From assembly GCA_946631805.1 (NCBI GenBank), contig CAMPAJ010000137.1, positions 1-5,275 on the forward strand: 5,275 bases of DNA, read 5' to 3'. A program made the translations under genes and the position numbers. Under the pieces are notes generated by a model that was not told the DNA's origin, searched no databases, and saw nothing but the letters and a program-made list of their open reading frames with translations. Positions within the stretch are counted from its first letter, which is position 1, and each line of letters opens with the position of its first letter. Below are positions 1 to 4,902 of this stretch, piece after piece. Source of the DNA: an uncultured Eggerthellaceae bacterium. GTDB lineage: Bacteria > Actinomycetota > Coriobacteriia > Coriobacteriales > Eggerthellaceae.

Positions 1-1385
1 GCGCCGATGCCCACCGACCAGAAGATGCGCATCCACAGCGGCGGCTCCTCGTCGCCTACGAGCGATTTCGTCGTGATCATCGCCATGCTGTAGCATTGGC
101 CGTTGAGCAGCGTCTGCATCGACACGAAGCCATAAACCATGAGCACGGGGAACAGGAACTGGGCAAACGGGAAGTAGTCCCACAGCGCCACGATGGCGGC
201 GCCTTGTCCCGATTCGGCGAGCACGGTAGCGATGTCGACGGAGTTCTTCACGAAGATATCCATGCAGAAGCCCTGGAACACGGCGAAGAACATCCACGAC
301 CCGGCGACTGAGCCGACCATCGCTCCGATGACCAGCGAGCGAACCGTGCGGCCACGCGAGATTTTCGCGAAGAAGATGCCCGTTTGGATGGCGCAGGCCA
401 GATACCAGCACCAGTAGAAGACGGTCCAACCTTGAGGCGTTCCGGACTGGGCGTACGGGTCGGTGTTTAGGAACAAACGGCCTGCGTATTGGACGAACAT
501 GCCCAGAGCATCGGTGAAGGAGTTGAGCATTGTGGTCGTCGGACCTGCGATGAGCAGGAACGCCAGGATGGCAAAGCCAAGCCATACGCGGAAATCGCTG
601 AACATCTTGATGCCCTTTTTAAGGCCGGCGTAAAGCAGTACGGCCATGAGGGCGGACCATGCCAGGATCACACATGCTTCGGCGATGAACGGCGGCTCGA
701 AGCCCACGACGCGCGAGATGATCCCGAACAGGGTGGGGACGTTAACGCCGACGCACGTCACGACCGAGCACAGAAGGCCAATCGAGAAGATGGCGTCGAA
801 TACCTTGCCGAGCGCTCCCTTGGCGTTCTTCTCGCCGATGAGCGACTCGCATGCTGTGCTTGGCCGGGAGTCGGTCACCTTCTTGCAGTACATTTGATAG
901 CCGAACAGCACGGCGAGTAGTACGTAGATCGCGAATGCGGCAGGACCCCAGTGGAACAGCGGGTAGAGCGAAGCCCATTCCATGGCTTCGGGCGAGAACG
1001 GCTCCATTCCCCAGGTGGGTGCGGATGCGTAGTAGTACCACTCAATAGAAGTCCAGGTCAGCATGCCGAACCCGGCGGCAGACGTGAATATCATGCCCGC
1101 CCACGACAGCATCGAGTACTCGGGCTGTTCCTCGCCAAAGCGCTTTTTGCCGATCGGAGATACGCACAGGAATACGAGCAGCAAGATGACGATGAAGAAA
1201 AAGATTTGGAAATACCAGGCCATTTCGTTGGTGACGAAGCTGAACGCGACGCCCATCGCGGCGCCGGCGGCCGTCGGGTCGCTGATGACCCAAGCGCAGA
1301 GCGCCACAATGAAGATCAATGGCGGAAAGAACGTCCACGGCGCGATTTTGCCGCCTTGCTTTTTTGAAGTTGTCTCAGCAGCCAT
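1..1385 (-). CDS. BCCT-family transporter, CaiT-like, partial (C-terminus beyond left edge)
   Basis: Secondary transporter of the betaine/carnitine/choline family in the cytoplasmic membrane, expected to carry a trimethylammonium compound. The 461 visible residues begin at an ATG preceded by a near-perfect AAGGAGGG five bases upstream. A short Lys-rich N-terminus is followed by many hydrophobic helices, roughly 18-35, 57-75, 92-112, 144-164, 196-222, 232-252, 265-282, 321-340, 350-371 and 398-435. Family signatures are IEWYYY (114-119), FHWGP (144-148), RPS (174-176), and YWCWY followed by KISRGRTVR (324-349). Compared from memory with E. coli CaiT at a constant offset of four, E115, Y118, W146, W327 and R266 match CaiT E111, Y114, W142, W323 and R262. 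The Arg replaces a sodium site in CaiT and argues for sodium-independent exchange. W324, Y327 and M331 of CaiT become Tyr328, Cys331 and Thr335, so the substrate may differ. About 45-50 residues should be missing. It is the second gene of the operon, after the methyltransferase. Family assignment is secure; the substrate is inferred. Confidence 0.93.
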   Translation of the reverse strand, partial: MAAETTSKKQGGKIAPWTFFPPLIFIVALCAWVISDPTAAGAAMGVAFSFVTNEMAWYFQIFFFIVILLLVFLCVSPIGKKRFGEEQPEYSMLSWAGMIFTSAAGFGMLTWTSIEWYYYASAPTWGMEPFSPEAMEWASLYPLFHWGPAAFAIYVLLAVLFGYQMYCKKVTDSRPSTACESLIGEKNAKGALGKVFDAIFSIGLLCSVVTCVGVNVPTLFGIISRVVGFEPPFIAEACVILAWSALMAVLLYAGLKKGIKMFSDFRVWLGFAILAFLLIAGPTTTMLNSFTDALGMFVQYAGRLFLNTDPYAQSGTPQGWTVFYWCWYLACAIQTGIFFAKISRGRTVRSLVIGAMVGSVAGSWMFFAVFQGFCMDIFVKNSVDIATVLAESGQGAAIVALWDYFPFAQFLFPVLMVYGFVSMQTLLNGQCYSMAMITTKSLVGDEEPPLWMRIFWSVGIG

Positions 1386-1389
1386 GCTA

Positions 1390-1397
1390 CCCTCCTT
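1390..1397 (-). promoter_or_regulatory. Strong ribosome binding site of the transporter gene
   Basis: Read on the minus strand this is AAGGAGGG, five bases before the ATG at 1385. It is nearly full complementarity to the 16S rRNA tail and fixes the transporter start. It also lets the second gene be translated independently of the methyltransferase stop codon at 1448. Confidence 0.85.
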
Positions 1398-1409
1398 AGC
1401 GTAAGCAGT

Positions 1410-1435
1410 GCCGCCCGCGCAGATGTGCGGGCGGC
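1410..1435 (-). other. Intercistronic GC-rich hairpin between methyltransferase and transporter
   Basis: GCCGCCCGC (1410-1418) and GCGGGCGGC (1427-1435) are perfect reverse complements around an 8-base loop, giving a nine-pair almost all-GC stem in the message. On the minus strand the bases after the stem are ACTGCTTACG, with no T-tract, so it is not a canonical intrinsic terminator. It sits between the methyltransferase stop and the transporter ribosome binding site. It could stabilise the 3' end of the upstream cistron, mark an RNA processing point, or partly attenuate transcription into the transporter. The structure is seen directly; the role is inferred. Confidence 0.6.
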
Positions 1436-1447
1436 GAGAATTCCTTG

Positions 1448-2878
1448 CTAGAGACCCATCACCTTGTTCATGTAGCCGGTGATGGCGTTTTCGGTTTCGG
1501 CATCGAGCAGCGTCTCGGGCGCTTCGGCCAAGCGGCGCTTGTACTCACGGTTGGCGCGCTGCGCGATATCCATGGAGCCTTCGGCAACCCACGCGTCGTA
1601 GCTCTCGCACTCCGATACGGTGTTGGCAAACGGGTCCATGAAGTAATCCATCGTGTCGTCGGCGTCCAGGTAGCTGCCGCCGATACCGACCTCGTCGATG
1701 ACGTCGACCGAAAGGGCATCGTCCGACAGGTCCAGGCCCTCTTTCAGCGCGATGCAACGCGCCACGATTTCCTCGTCGATGATGTGCTTCTCGTAGGAGA
1801 CGGTCATGATGGCGTCAAGTACGCCGAAGCATTCGAACAGGAAATCGCAGTCGGTCATGACGGCCATCAGCACGTTCTGCATCGTCTCGAGGCCGGCCTG
1901 CGCGTCGACGACCTTCGCGTCGGACATGCCGCACATGTTGCGCGTCGGAATCCCGTAGAAATCGTGGGCCATCTGCATGATGGGCGCGTTTACGAGCGTC
2001 ATGTCGGGCGTGCCCGTGCAGTACGTGCCCTTCTTCATGTAGGCGATCGACGACGAGGGCGAGTAGAGCACCGGCGCCTCGGGGTTGTACAAGTAGGCGA
2101 ACGTGAGGCCCGAGAGGATCTCGGCGTTCATGAGCACGGCCGTGCCGAGCGGGCGCATGGGGCCGGACACGCCGCCGAGGATGCAGGGGAGGTAGTGGAT
2201 GCCCTGGCCGCGGGTGAGGTATGCCTTCATCGTGCCGAGCGTCTTGGTTTCCCATTGCAGCGGGCTCAAGGGGTTGACGGGCGTCTGGCAGTACTGGCCC
2301 TCGATGCGGTTCTCGGGGCCGGTGCCGTTGCCGAATGCGAGCTGCACGAGGTCGAGGTACTGGTTGGCTTTCTCGAATCCCACATCCCAACCCATGATGG
2401 GCATATCGGAATGGCGCAGCGTCTCGCGGCACACGTAGAGGTGCTTGAATTCCTGCGGTACGTCGCTTGGGTCAACGGGGTGCTGGCCTGCCACGTCGAT
2501 GACGTCGGAGGCTTGGGCCAGTATCTGCAGGTTCGCAACGTCTTGCAAGGTGGCGCGGCGTTTGCCGTTGTCAAGATCCTGGATGAAAACAGGACCGTTA
2601 TTCGGCTGCGAATGGATGCCCTCGCCCATGACGATGGTCTTCTGCGCATTGCGAGCATTGTATTGGTATGTGCGCGGGGCGTTTTTCGTAGCCGCGTCGA
2701 TCAGGGTGCGCGGGATGTGGACGGTGCTTCCTTCAACTTTTGCGCCGTGCTTCTTGAACAGGTCGCAGACCTCGTCGTCATGGAACACGACGCCAGTCTG
2801 TTCGAGGACCTTGCAGGAAGCAGCGTGGATGCGCTCGAAGTCGTTCTGATCCAGATAAGCCAGCCGCGATTTAATCAT
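1448..2878 (-). CDS. MttB-superfamily (trimethylamine methyltransferase family) protein, non-pyrrolysine type
   Basis: Cytoplasmic methyltransferase of the MttB/COG5598 superfamily, whose characterised members move a methyl group from a quaternary or tertiary amine to a Co(I) corrinoid protein. The 476 residues are full family length. Recognisable N-terminal features are VLEQTGV (24-30), the GAKV element (45-48), HIPRTLI (54-60), NAPRTYQYNARN (66-77), and DLDNGKRRATLQD (101-113). Central features are GGVSGPMRPLG (235-245) and GMSDAKVVDAQAG (317-329). No in-frame UAG occurs before the terminal TAG, so it belongs with the pyrrolysine-lacking enzymes such as MtgB (glycine betaine), MtpB (proline betaine) and MtcB (carnitine), not trimethylamine-specific MttB. 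I chose the ATG at 2878 because GAGAGGAG lies nine bases upstream. The in-frame ATG at 2914 has no ribosome binding site and lies inside an operator palindrome. The following transporter gene suggests a carnitine- or betaine-like substrate. The corrinoid partner is not in view. The true substrate cannot be read from sequence alone. Confidence 0.93.
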   Translation of the reverse strand: MIKSRLAYLDQNDFERIHAASCKVLEQTGVVFHDDEVCDLFKKHGAKVEGSTVHIPRTLIDAATKNAPRTYQYNARNAQKTIVMGEGIHSQPNNGPVFIQDLDNGKRRATLQDVANLQILAQASDVIDVAGQHPVDPSDVPQEFKHLYVCRETLRHSDMPIMGWDVGFEKANQYLDLVQLAFGNGTGPENRIEGQYCQTPVNPLSPLQWETKTLGTMKAYLTRGQGIHYLPCILGGVSGPMRPLGTAVLMNAEILSGLTFAYLYNPEAPVLYSPSSSIAYMKKGTYCTGTPDMTLVNAPIMQMAHDFYGIPTRNMCGMSDAKVVDAQAGLETMQNVLMAVMTDCDFLFECFGVLDAIMTVSYEKHIIDEEIVARCIALKEGLDLSDDALSVDVIDEVGIGGSYLDADDTMDYFMDPFANTVSECESYDAWVAEGSMDIAQRANREYKRRLAEAPETLLDAETENAITGYMNKVMGL

Positions 2879-2887
2879 GCTCAACAA

Positions 2888-2895
2888 CTCCTCTC
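2888..2895 (-). promoter_or_regulatory. Ribosome binding site that decides the methyltransferase start
   Basis: On the minus strand this reads GAGAGGAG, nine bases before the ATG at 2878. It lies inside the reading frame that would begin at the upstream ATG (2914), which has only an AT-rich sequence in front. It therefore argues that translation starts at the internal methionine and that the longer frame is a prediction artefact. Confidence 0.75.
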
Positions 2896-2907
2896 GGTTT
2901 CGTTTAA

Positions 2908-2925
2908 AAGTCATCGTGATGACTT
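2908..2925. promoter_or_regulatory. Operator-like palindrome A (methyltransferase side, downstream of predicted transcription start)
   Basis: AAGTCATCGTGATGACTT: two eight-base arms around a central GT. It shares the GTCATC/GATGAC half-sites with palindrome B, and the centres are 30 bp apart, close to three helical turns, so both would lie on the same face of the DNA. It begins immediately after the transcription start expected from the -10 at 2934-2939, where a bound repressor would block initiation or early elongation. Confidence 0.7.
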
Positions 2926-2933
2926 AATTAGGC

Positions 2934-2962
2934 AGTATTGTCATCGCGATGACAAATTACAA
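2934..2962 (-). promoter_or_regulatory. Predicted promoter of the methyltransferase-transporter operon
   Basis: On the minus strand, TTGTAA (2962-2957) and AATACT (2939-2934) are separated by exactly 17 bases. Each matches four of six consensus positions. The expected transcription start is near 2927, leaving a leader of about 50 bases to the ATG at 2878. The whole spacer is occupied by palindrome B. The hexamers are weak, and TTGTCA with a start slightly further downstream is an alternative reading. Confidence 0.45.
2938..2955. promoter_or_regulatory. Operator-like palindrome B, perfect 18 bp, within the promoter spacer
   Basis: TTGTCATCGCGATGACAA is identical to its reverse complement across all 18 bases. 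Its length and position, covering the -35/-10 spacer of the predicted methyltransferase promoter, are typical of TetR-family operators, which block RNA polymerase directly. A near-copy (palindrome C) lies at the divergent TetR gene. It is the best representative of the motif; I infer that the TetR protein at 3196-3894 binds it. Confidence 0.8.
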
Positions 2963-3079
2963 TGCAACGGCGGTGAACGGTATGAATAAGTCTATGAGCG
3001 GTACTTTTCCCAGGAAAGCTTTCTTTTGGAAGAAGATGTTGAAATTCAGGGCATTTGCGTGCAGTCTCAAAAACAGGTG

Positions 3080-3088
3080 TGCTACTAT
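3080..3088 (+). promoter_or_regulatory. Predicted extended -10 promoter of the TetR gene
   Basis: TGCTACTAT contains TACTAT (five of six matches to TATAAT) with the TG dinucleotide one base upstream that defines an extended -10. No good -35 hexamer is seen at 16-18 bases upstream, which extended -10 promoters tolerate. Transcription would start near 3095, just before palindrome C. Confidence 0.45.
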
Positions 3089-3095
3089 GCGATTA

Positions 3096-3113
3096 ACGAC
3101 ATCGCGATGACAT
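3096..3113. promoter_or_regulatory. Operator-like palindrome C (TetR side)
   Basis: ACGACATCGCGATGACAT matches palindrome B at 14 of 18 positions. These include an unbroken 13-base run (CATCGCGATGACA) and the ten-base perfect core CATCGCGATG. The left half carries one substitution that breaks symmetry, so it is probably a weaker site. It lies just downstream of the predicted TetR-gene start, mirroring the position of palindrome A on the other side, which suggests negative autoregulation. Confidence 0.7.
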
Positions 3114-3195
3114 AATGAGTTATTGCAGAAACGGCCTGAATCTGGATGTCGGCTCCTTCGCGGGGCGGACGGTTGTCTTTAAGGTAGCTACGCTG

Positions 3196-3894
3196 ATGGG
3201 AAGAAAACGCAACGGTCATCACACCAAGCAGGAGTACGTCGACGTTACGTGCAAGATGATCGAAGAAGAGGGGATCGAGAACATCTCGATTCGCAAGATA
3301 GCGCAACGGGTCGGGTGCGATTCCGCCGTGCTGTACCGGCATTTCGCCAACCTCGATTATCTGCTGATGGTGGGATGCATCCGGTTCCTCGAGGACTACA
3401 TCAAAGACCTCGCTGCCATCGAGCGCATCCAGGAGTCGGCAATCGACAAGGCTATCGACTCGTGGCACGTGTTCAGCCACTACGCGTTTCGCAACCCCAA
3501 GTTGTTCTACCACGTGTTCTACGATTGCGACAATCAGCTGTTCGAGGATGCGATCGTCGAGTATTTCGAGTTGTTTCCGTTCGACCCCAAAGACCGTTCC
3601 GAAGCGTTCTACGGGTTCTTCTTCCTCTCGCTGTTCAGTGGTAGCCCGCATGAGCGCAATGAATACTACTTCAACCGTGCGGCGGGCGAGGGGTGCATCG
3701 CGCCTTCGGATGTCAACTACCTATGCCATGCCTGCCCGTACGTGTTCTCGGGCACGTTGCGCGAGTACGCGCTCGGAAACCTCGGGGACATCGACAGCGA
3801 CACTGCCGCGGCGAAATGCAATTACCTGATCGATCGCATCATCGAGCCCTGCCGCATCGACGACCACGTGCCGCGTATCGAGGGCGCGCTCTAG
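3196..3894 (+). CDS. TetR/AcrR-family transcriptional regulator
   Basis: DNA-binding regulator of 232 residues, expected to act as a dimer and release DNA on binding a small ligand. The N-terminal three-helix domain spans about 10-57. It includes CKMIEEEGIENISIRKIAQRVG, with the turn and recognition helix in DSAVLYRHFANLDYLL (42-57). This closely fits the TetR pattern of IA..vG.s..tlYrhF..ld.Ll. Residues 60-232 form a diverged, mostly helical ligand domain with FYGFFFLSLFSGS (138-150) and a CxxC at 177-180. Nine cysteines occur overall, many for this family. The start at 3196 places the usual short basic tail (MGRKR) before helix 1, with a weak AAGG 11 bases upstream. An ATG at 3115 would add 27 unusual residues and lacks a ribosome binding site. 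The gene diverges from the methyltransferase operon and faces a shared palindrome, so control of that operon and itself is likely. The ligand is unknown; a quaternary amine or demethylated product is a guess. Confidence 0.9.
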   Translation: MGRKRNGHHTKQEYVDVTCKMIEEEGIENISIRKIAQRVGCDSAVLYRHFANLDYLLMVGCIRFLEDYIKDLAAIERIQESAIDKAIDSWHVFSHYAFRNPKLFYHVFYDCDNQLFEDAIVEYFELFPFDPKDRSEAFYGFFFLSLFSGSPHERNEYYFNRAAGEGCIAPSDVNYLCHACPYVFSGTLREYALGNLGDIDSDTAAAKCNYLIDRIIEPCRIDDHVPRIEGAL

Positions 3895-3941
3895 GAAGCC
3901 AAGATTCCCTCTTGGGGCTACTCGCCTGGGCATTGTTTCAA

Positions 3942-3974
3942 AATGTGAAAATGGCTACGACCCCATTTCACATT
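3942..3974. repeat. 12-bp inverted repeat upstream of the HD gene
   Basis: AATGTGAAAATGG (3942-3954) and CCATTTCACATT (3963-3974) pair over 12 bases with one bulged A and an 8-base loop. No T-tract follows on either strand, so an intrinsic terminator is unlikely. A further TTTCA (3936-3940) next to the left arm gives a second, smaller TTTCA/TGAAA symmetry, which fits an operator more than a simple hairpin. It lies about 70-100 bp upstream of the expected start of the HD gene message. The protein that might bind it is unknown. Confidence 0.5.
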
Positions 3975-4032
3975 CCGGCTAATGAAGCAGCGACACGAGG
4001 TTGGGTGTTTCGTTCGAGTTCATTCCATTGGG

Positions 4033-4038
4033 TATAAT
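4033..4038 (+). promoter_or_regulatory. Predicted -10 element of the HD-domain gene
   Basis: A perfect TATAAT, placing the transcription start near 4045 and leaving a short leader to the ATG at 4062. The region 16-18 bases upstream (around 4009-4016) has no clear -35 hexamer, so strength or activator dependence cannot be judged. It suggests the HD gene is transcribed separately from the TetR gene. Confidence 0.55.
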
Positions 4039-4061
4039 GTGCGCGATGGAAAGGGGTCCCT

Positions 4062-4631
4062 ATGGCAAAGCTTGAAGCTGGAATTACTCGCGAGGACGCG
4101 TTCGCGTTGCTGGAACAGCATAACAAGGAGGCGTTCCACATCGAGCATGCGGAAACGCTCGAGGGCACGTTGCGCTACTTCGCGCGCGAGTTCGATCCCG
4201 AGAACGAGGAGTTCTGGGGTATCGTCGGGTTGTTGCACGACCTGGATTGGGAAGAGTTTCCGCAGCTGGAGGTGCATACGCTCAAGGCTGAACCGTGGCT
4301 GCGCACCGCGGGTGGCACCGATGAGCTCGTCCATGCCATTCAGTCCCATAACTTTGCGGCGGAAGGGTGCCCCGATCCCGAGTTGTTCATGGAAAAGGTT
4401 CTGTATGCGACCGATGAGCTGACGGGCCTCATCGGGGCCGCCGTGCTCATGCGGCCATCCAAGAGCGTCATGGACCTGCCGCTCAAGTCGCTGAAGAAGA
4501 AATTCAAGGACAAGCGCTTCGCCGCTGGGTGCTCCCGTGACGTTATCGCGCAGGGCGCCGAGCTCTGCGGTTGGGAGCTCGACGAGCTCATGGAGCGCAC
4601 TATCGTCGCGATGCAATCATTCGCCGAGTGA
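4062..4631 (+). CDS. HD-domain protein, probable metal-dependent phosphohydrolase
   Basis: A 189-residue soluble protein with the HD hydrolase pattern: H29 in HIEHAE (26-31), the defining H59-D60 in GLLHDLDWE (56-64), H91 and H96 in HAIQSHNF (91-98), and D118 in ATDELTG (116-122). In HD proteins such residues bind one or two divalent metals for phosphoester hydrolysis of nucleotides or related molecules. The family is too broad to name a substrate. The part after 125 is helical, with a basic LKSLKKKFKDKRF segment (142-153) and an acidic C-terminus. The ATG at 4062 is preceded by AAGGGG five bases upstream. No transmembrane segment or signal peptide is seen. It has its own predicted promoter and is followed 38 bases later by a convergent gene. 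No functional link to the methyltransferase operon is visible. Confidence 0.88.
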   Translation: MAKLEAGITREDAFALLEQHNKEAFHIEHAETLEGTLRYFAREFDPENEEFWGIVGLLHDLDWEEFPQLEVHTLKAEPWLRTAGGTDELVHAIQSHNFAAEGCPDPELFMEKVLYATDELTGLIGAAVLMRPSKSVMDLPLKSLKKKFKDKRFAAGCSRDVIAQGAELCGWELDELMERTIVAMQSFAE

Positions 4632-4669
4632 GGATTGCGCAGATCAAGCATTGAGCGCAGCCCAAAAAG

Positions 4670-4870
4670 CTAGCCGCACTGCTCGCAGGAGAATCCGAGC
4701 CTGCGGGCGTTCTCGTAGGGATCGCCTTCGGGATGCGCCAGCGCTTCGGCCAGCGCGAGCATTTCGGGCGTTACGACAGCTCTGCCGTTCTCGTCGCGGC
4801 CAGGTCGTGCGAGCGGGCGCTTTGCGCGTTCGTCTGTCTTGCCGGCCGCCGGGTTCTCCTGCTTGGTCAT
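4670..4870 (-). CDS. Small unrecognised protein with C-terminal CxxC
   Basis: A 66-residue product that I do not recognise. The first 30 residues are basic and polar (KTDERAKRP, LARPGRDENGR), probably disordered. A short helix-prone segment follows (TPEMLALAEALAHPEGDPYENARRLGF), and the protein ends in CEQCG (62-66), which could bind metal or act in redox chemistry. The ATG at 4870 is preceded by AAAGGA about six bases upstream. It starts 32 bases after the stop of the MarR-family gene on the same strand, so the two are probably cotranscribed, and a role in the regulator's response is possible. The ribosome binding site and operon position support a real gene despite the small size. Confidence 0.6.
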   Translation of the reverse strand: MTKQENPAAGKTDERAKRPLARPGRDENGRAVVTPEMLALAEALAHPEGDPYENARRLGFSCEQCG

Positions 4871-4902
4871 GCCGTATCCTTTGCAATCGTTTGGGCTTTG
4901 CG

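Larger units (their letters stand above)
2879..3195. promoter_or_regulatory. Divergent control region between the methyltransferase operon and the TetR gene
   Basis: A 317-bp stretch without a supported gene, visibly richer in A and T than its flanks. It holds a predicted promoter for each of the two divergent genes and three copies of a shared palindrome, listed separately. The central part (about 2963-3060) shows no convincing gene or further repeat. It contains only an isolated 10-bp palindrome, GAAAGCTTTC at 3014-3023, of unclear meaning. The arrangement of a local TetR-type regulator facing the operon it controls is classic for this family. Confidence 0.75.

Noticed and set aside
489..1367. 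Plus-strand open frames at 489-920 and 951-1367.
   Set aside because: They are antisense shadows of the BCCT transporter, whose minus-strand translation gives continuous membrane helices and family motifs.
1448..2914. Possible pyrrolysine (in-frame UAG) in the MttB homologue.
   Set aside because: The only TAG in frame is at the terminus, after a complete C-terminal domain, and the next bases lead into a hairpin and the transporter ribosome binding site.
1445..2989. A 514-codon open frame on the plus strand.
   Set aside because: It lies entirely antisense to the methyltransferase gene, whose domain matches are unambiguous. Its translation is a Val/Asp/Gly/His-rich mirror typical of GC-biased codons read backwards, with no recognisable domain.
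3014..3023. Ten-base palindrome GAAAGCTTTC in the divergent control region.
   Set aside because: It is short, occurs once, and does not resemble the GTCATC/GATGAC motif, so it is compatible with chance.
3115..3195. N-terminal extension of the TetR protein from the ATG at 3115.
   Set aside because: No ribosome binding site precedes it, it abuts palindrome C, and the added 27 residues do not resemble the short basic tail usual before the TetR helix-turn-helix domain.
3085..3651. A minus-strand open frame of 188 codons.
   Set aside because: It is antisense to the TetR gene and runs through the predicted promoter and operator C; no family resemblance was seen.
3897..3919. Possible terminator hairpin after the TetR gene (AGCCAAGA with TCTTGGGGCT).
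   Set aside because: The stem needs a two-base bulge and no T-tract follows, so support is too weak to annotate.
4636..4659. TGCGC/GCGCA hairpin between the convergent HD and small-protein genes.
   Set aside because: It has a five-pair stem, a 14-base loop and no downstream T-tract on either strand, so it is not convincing as a terminator.
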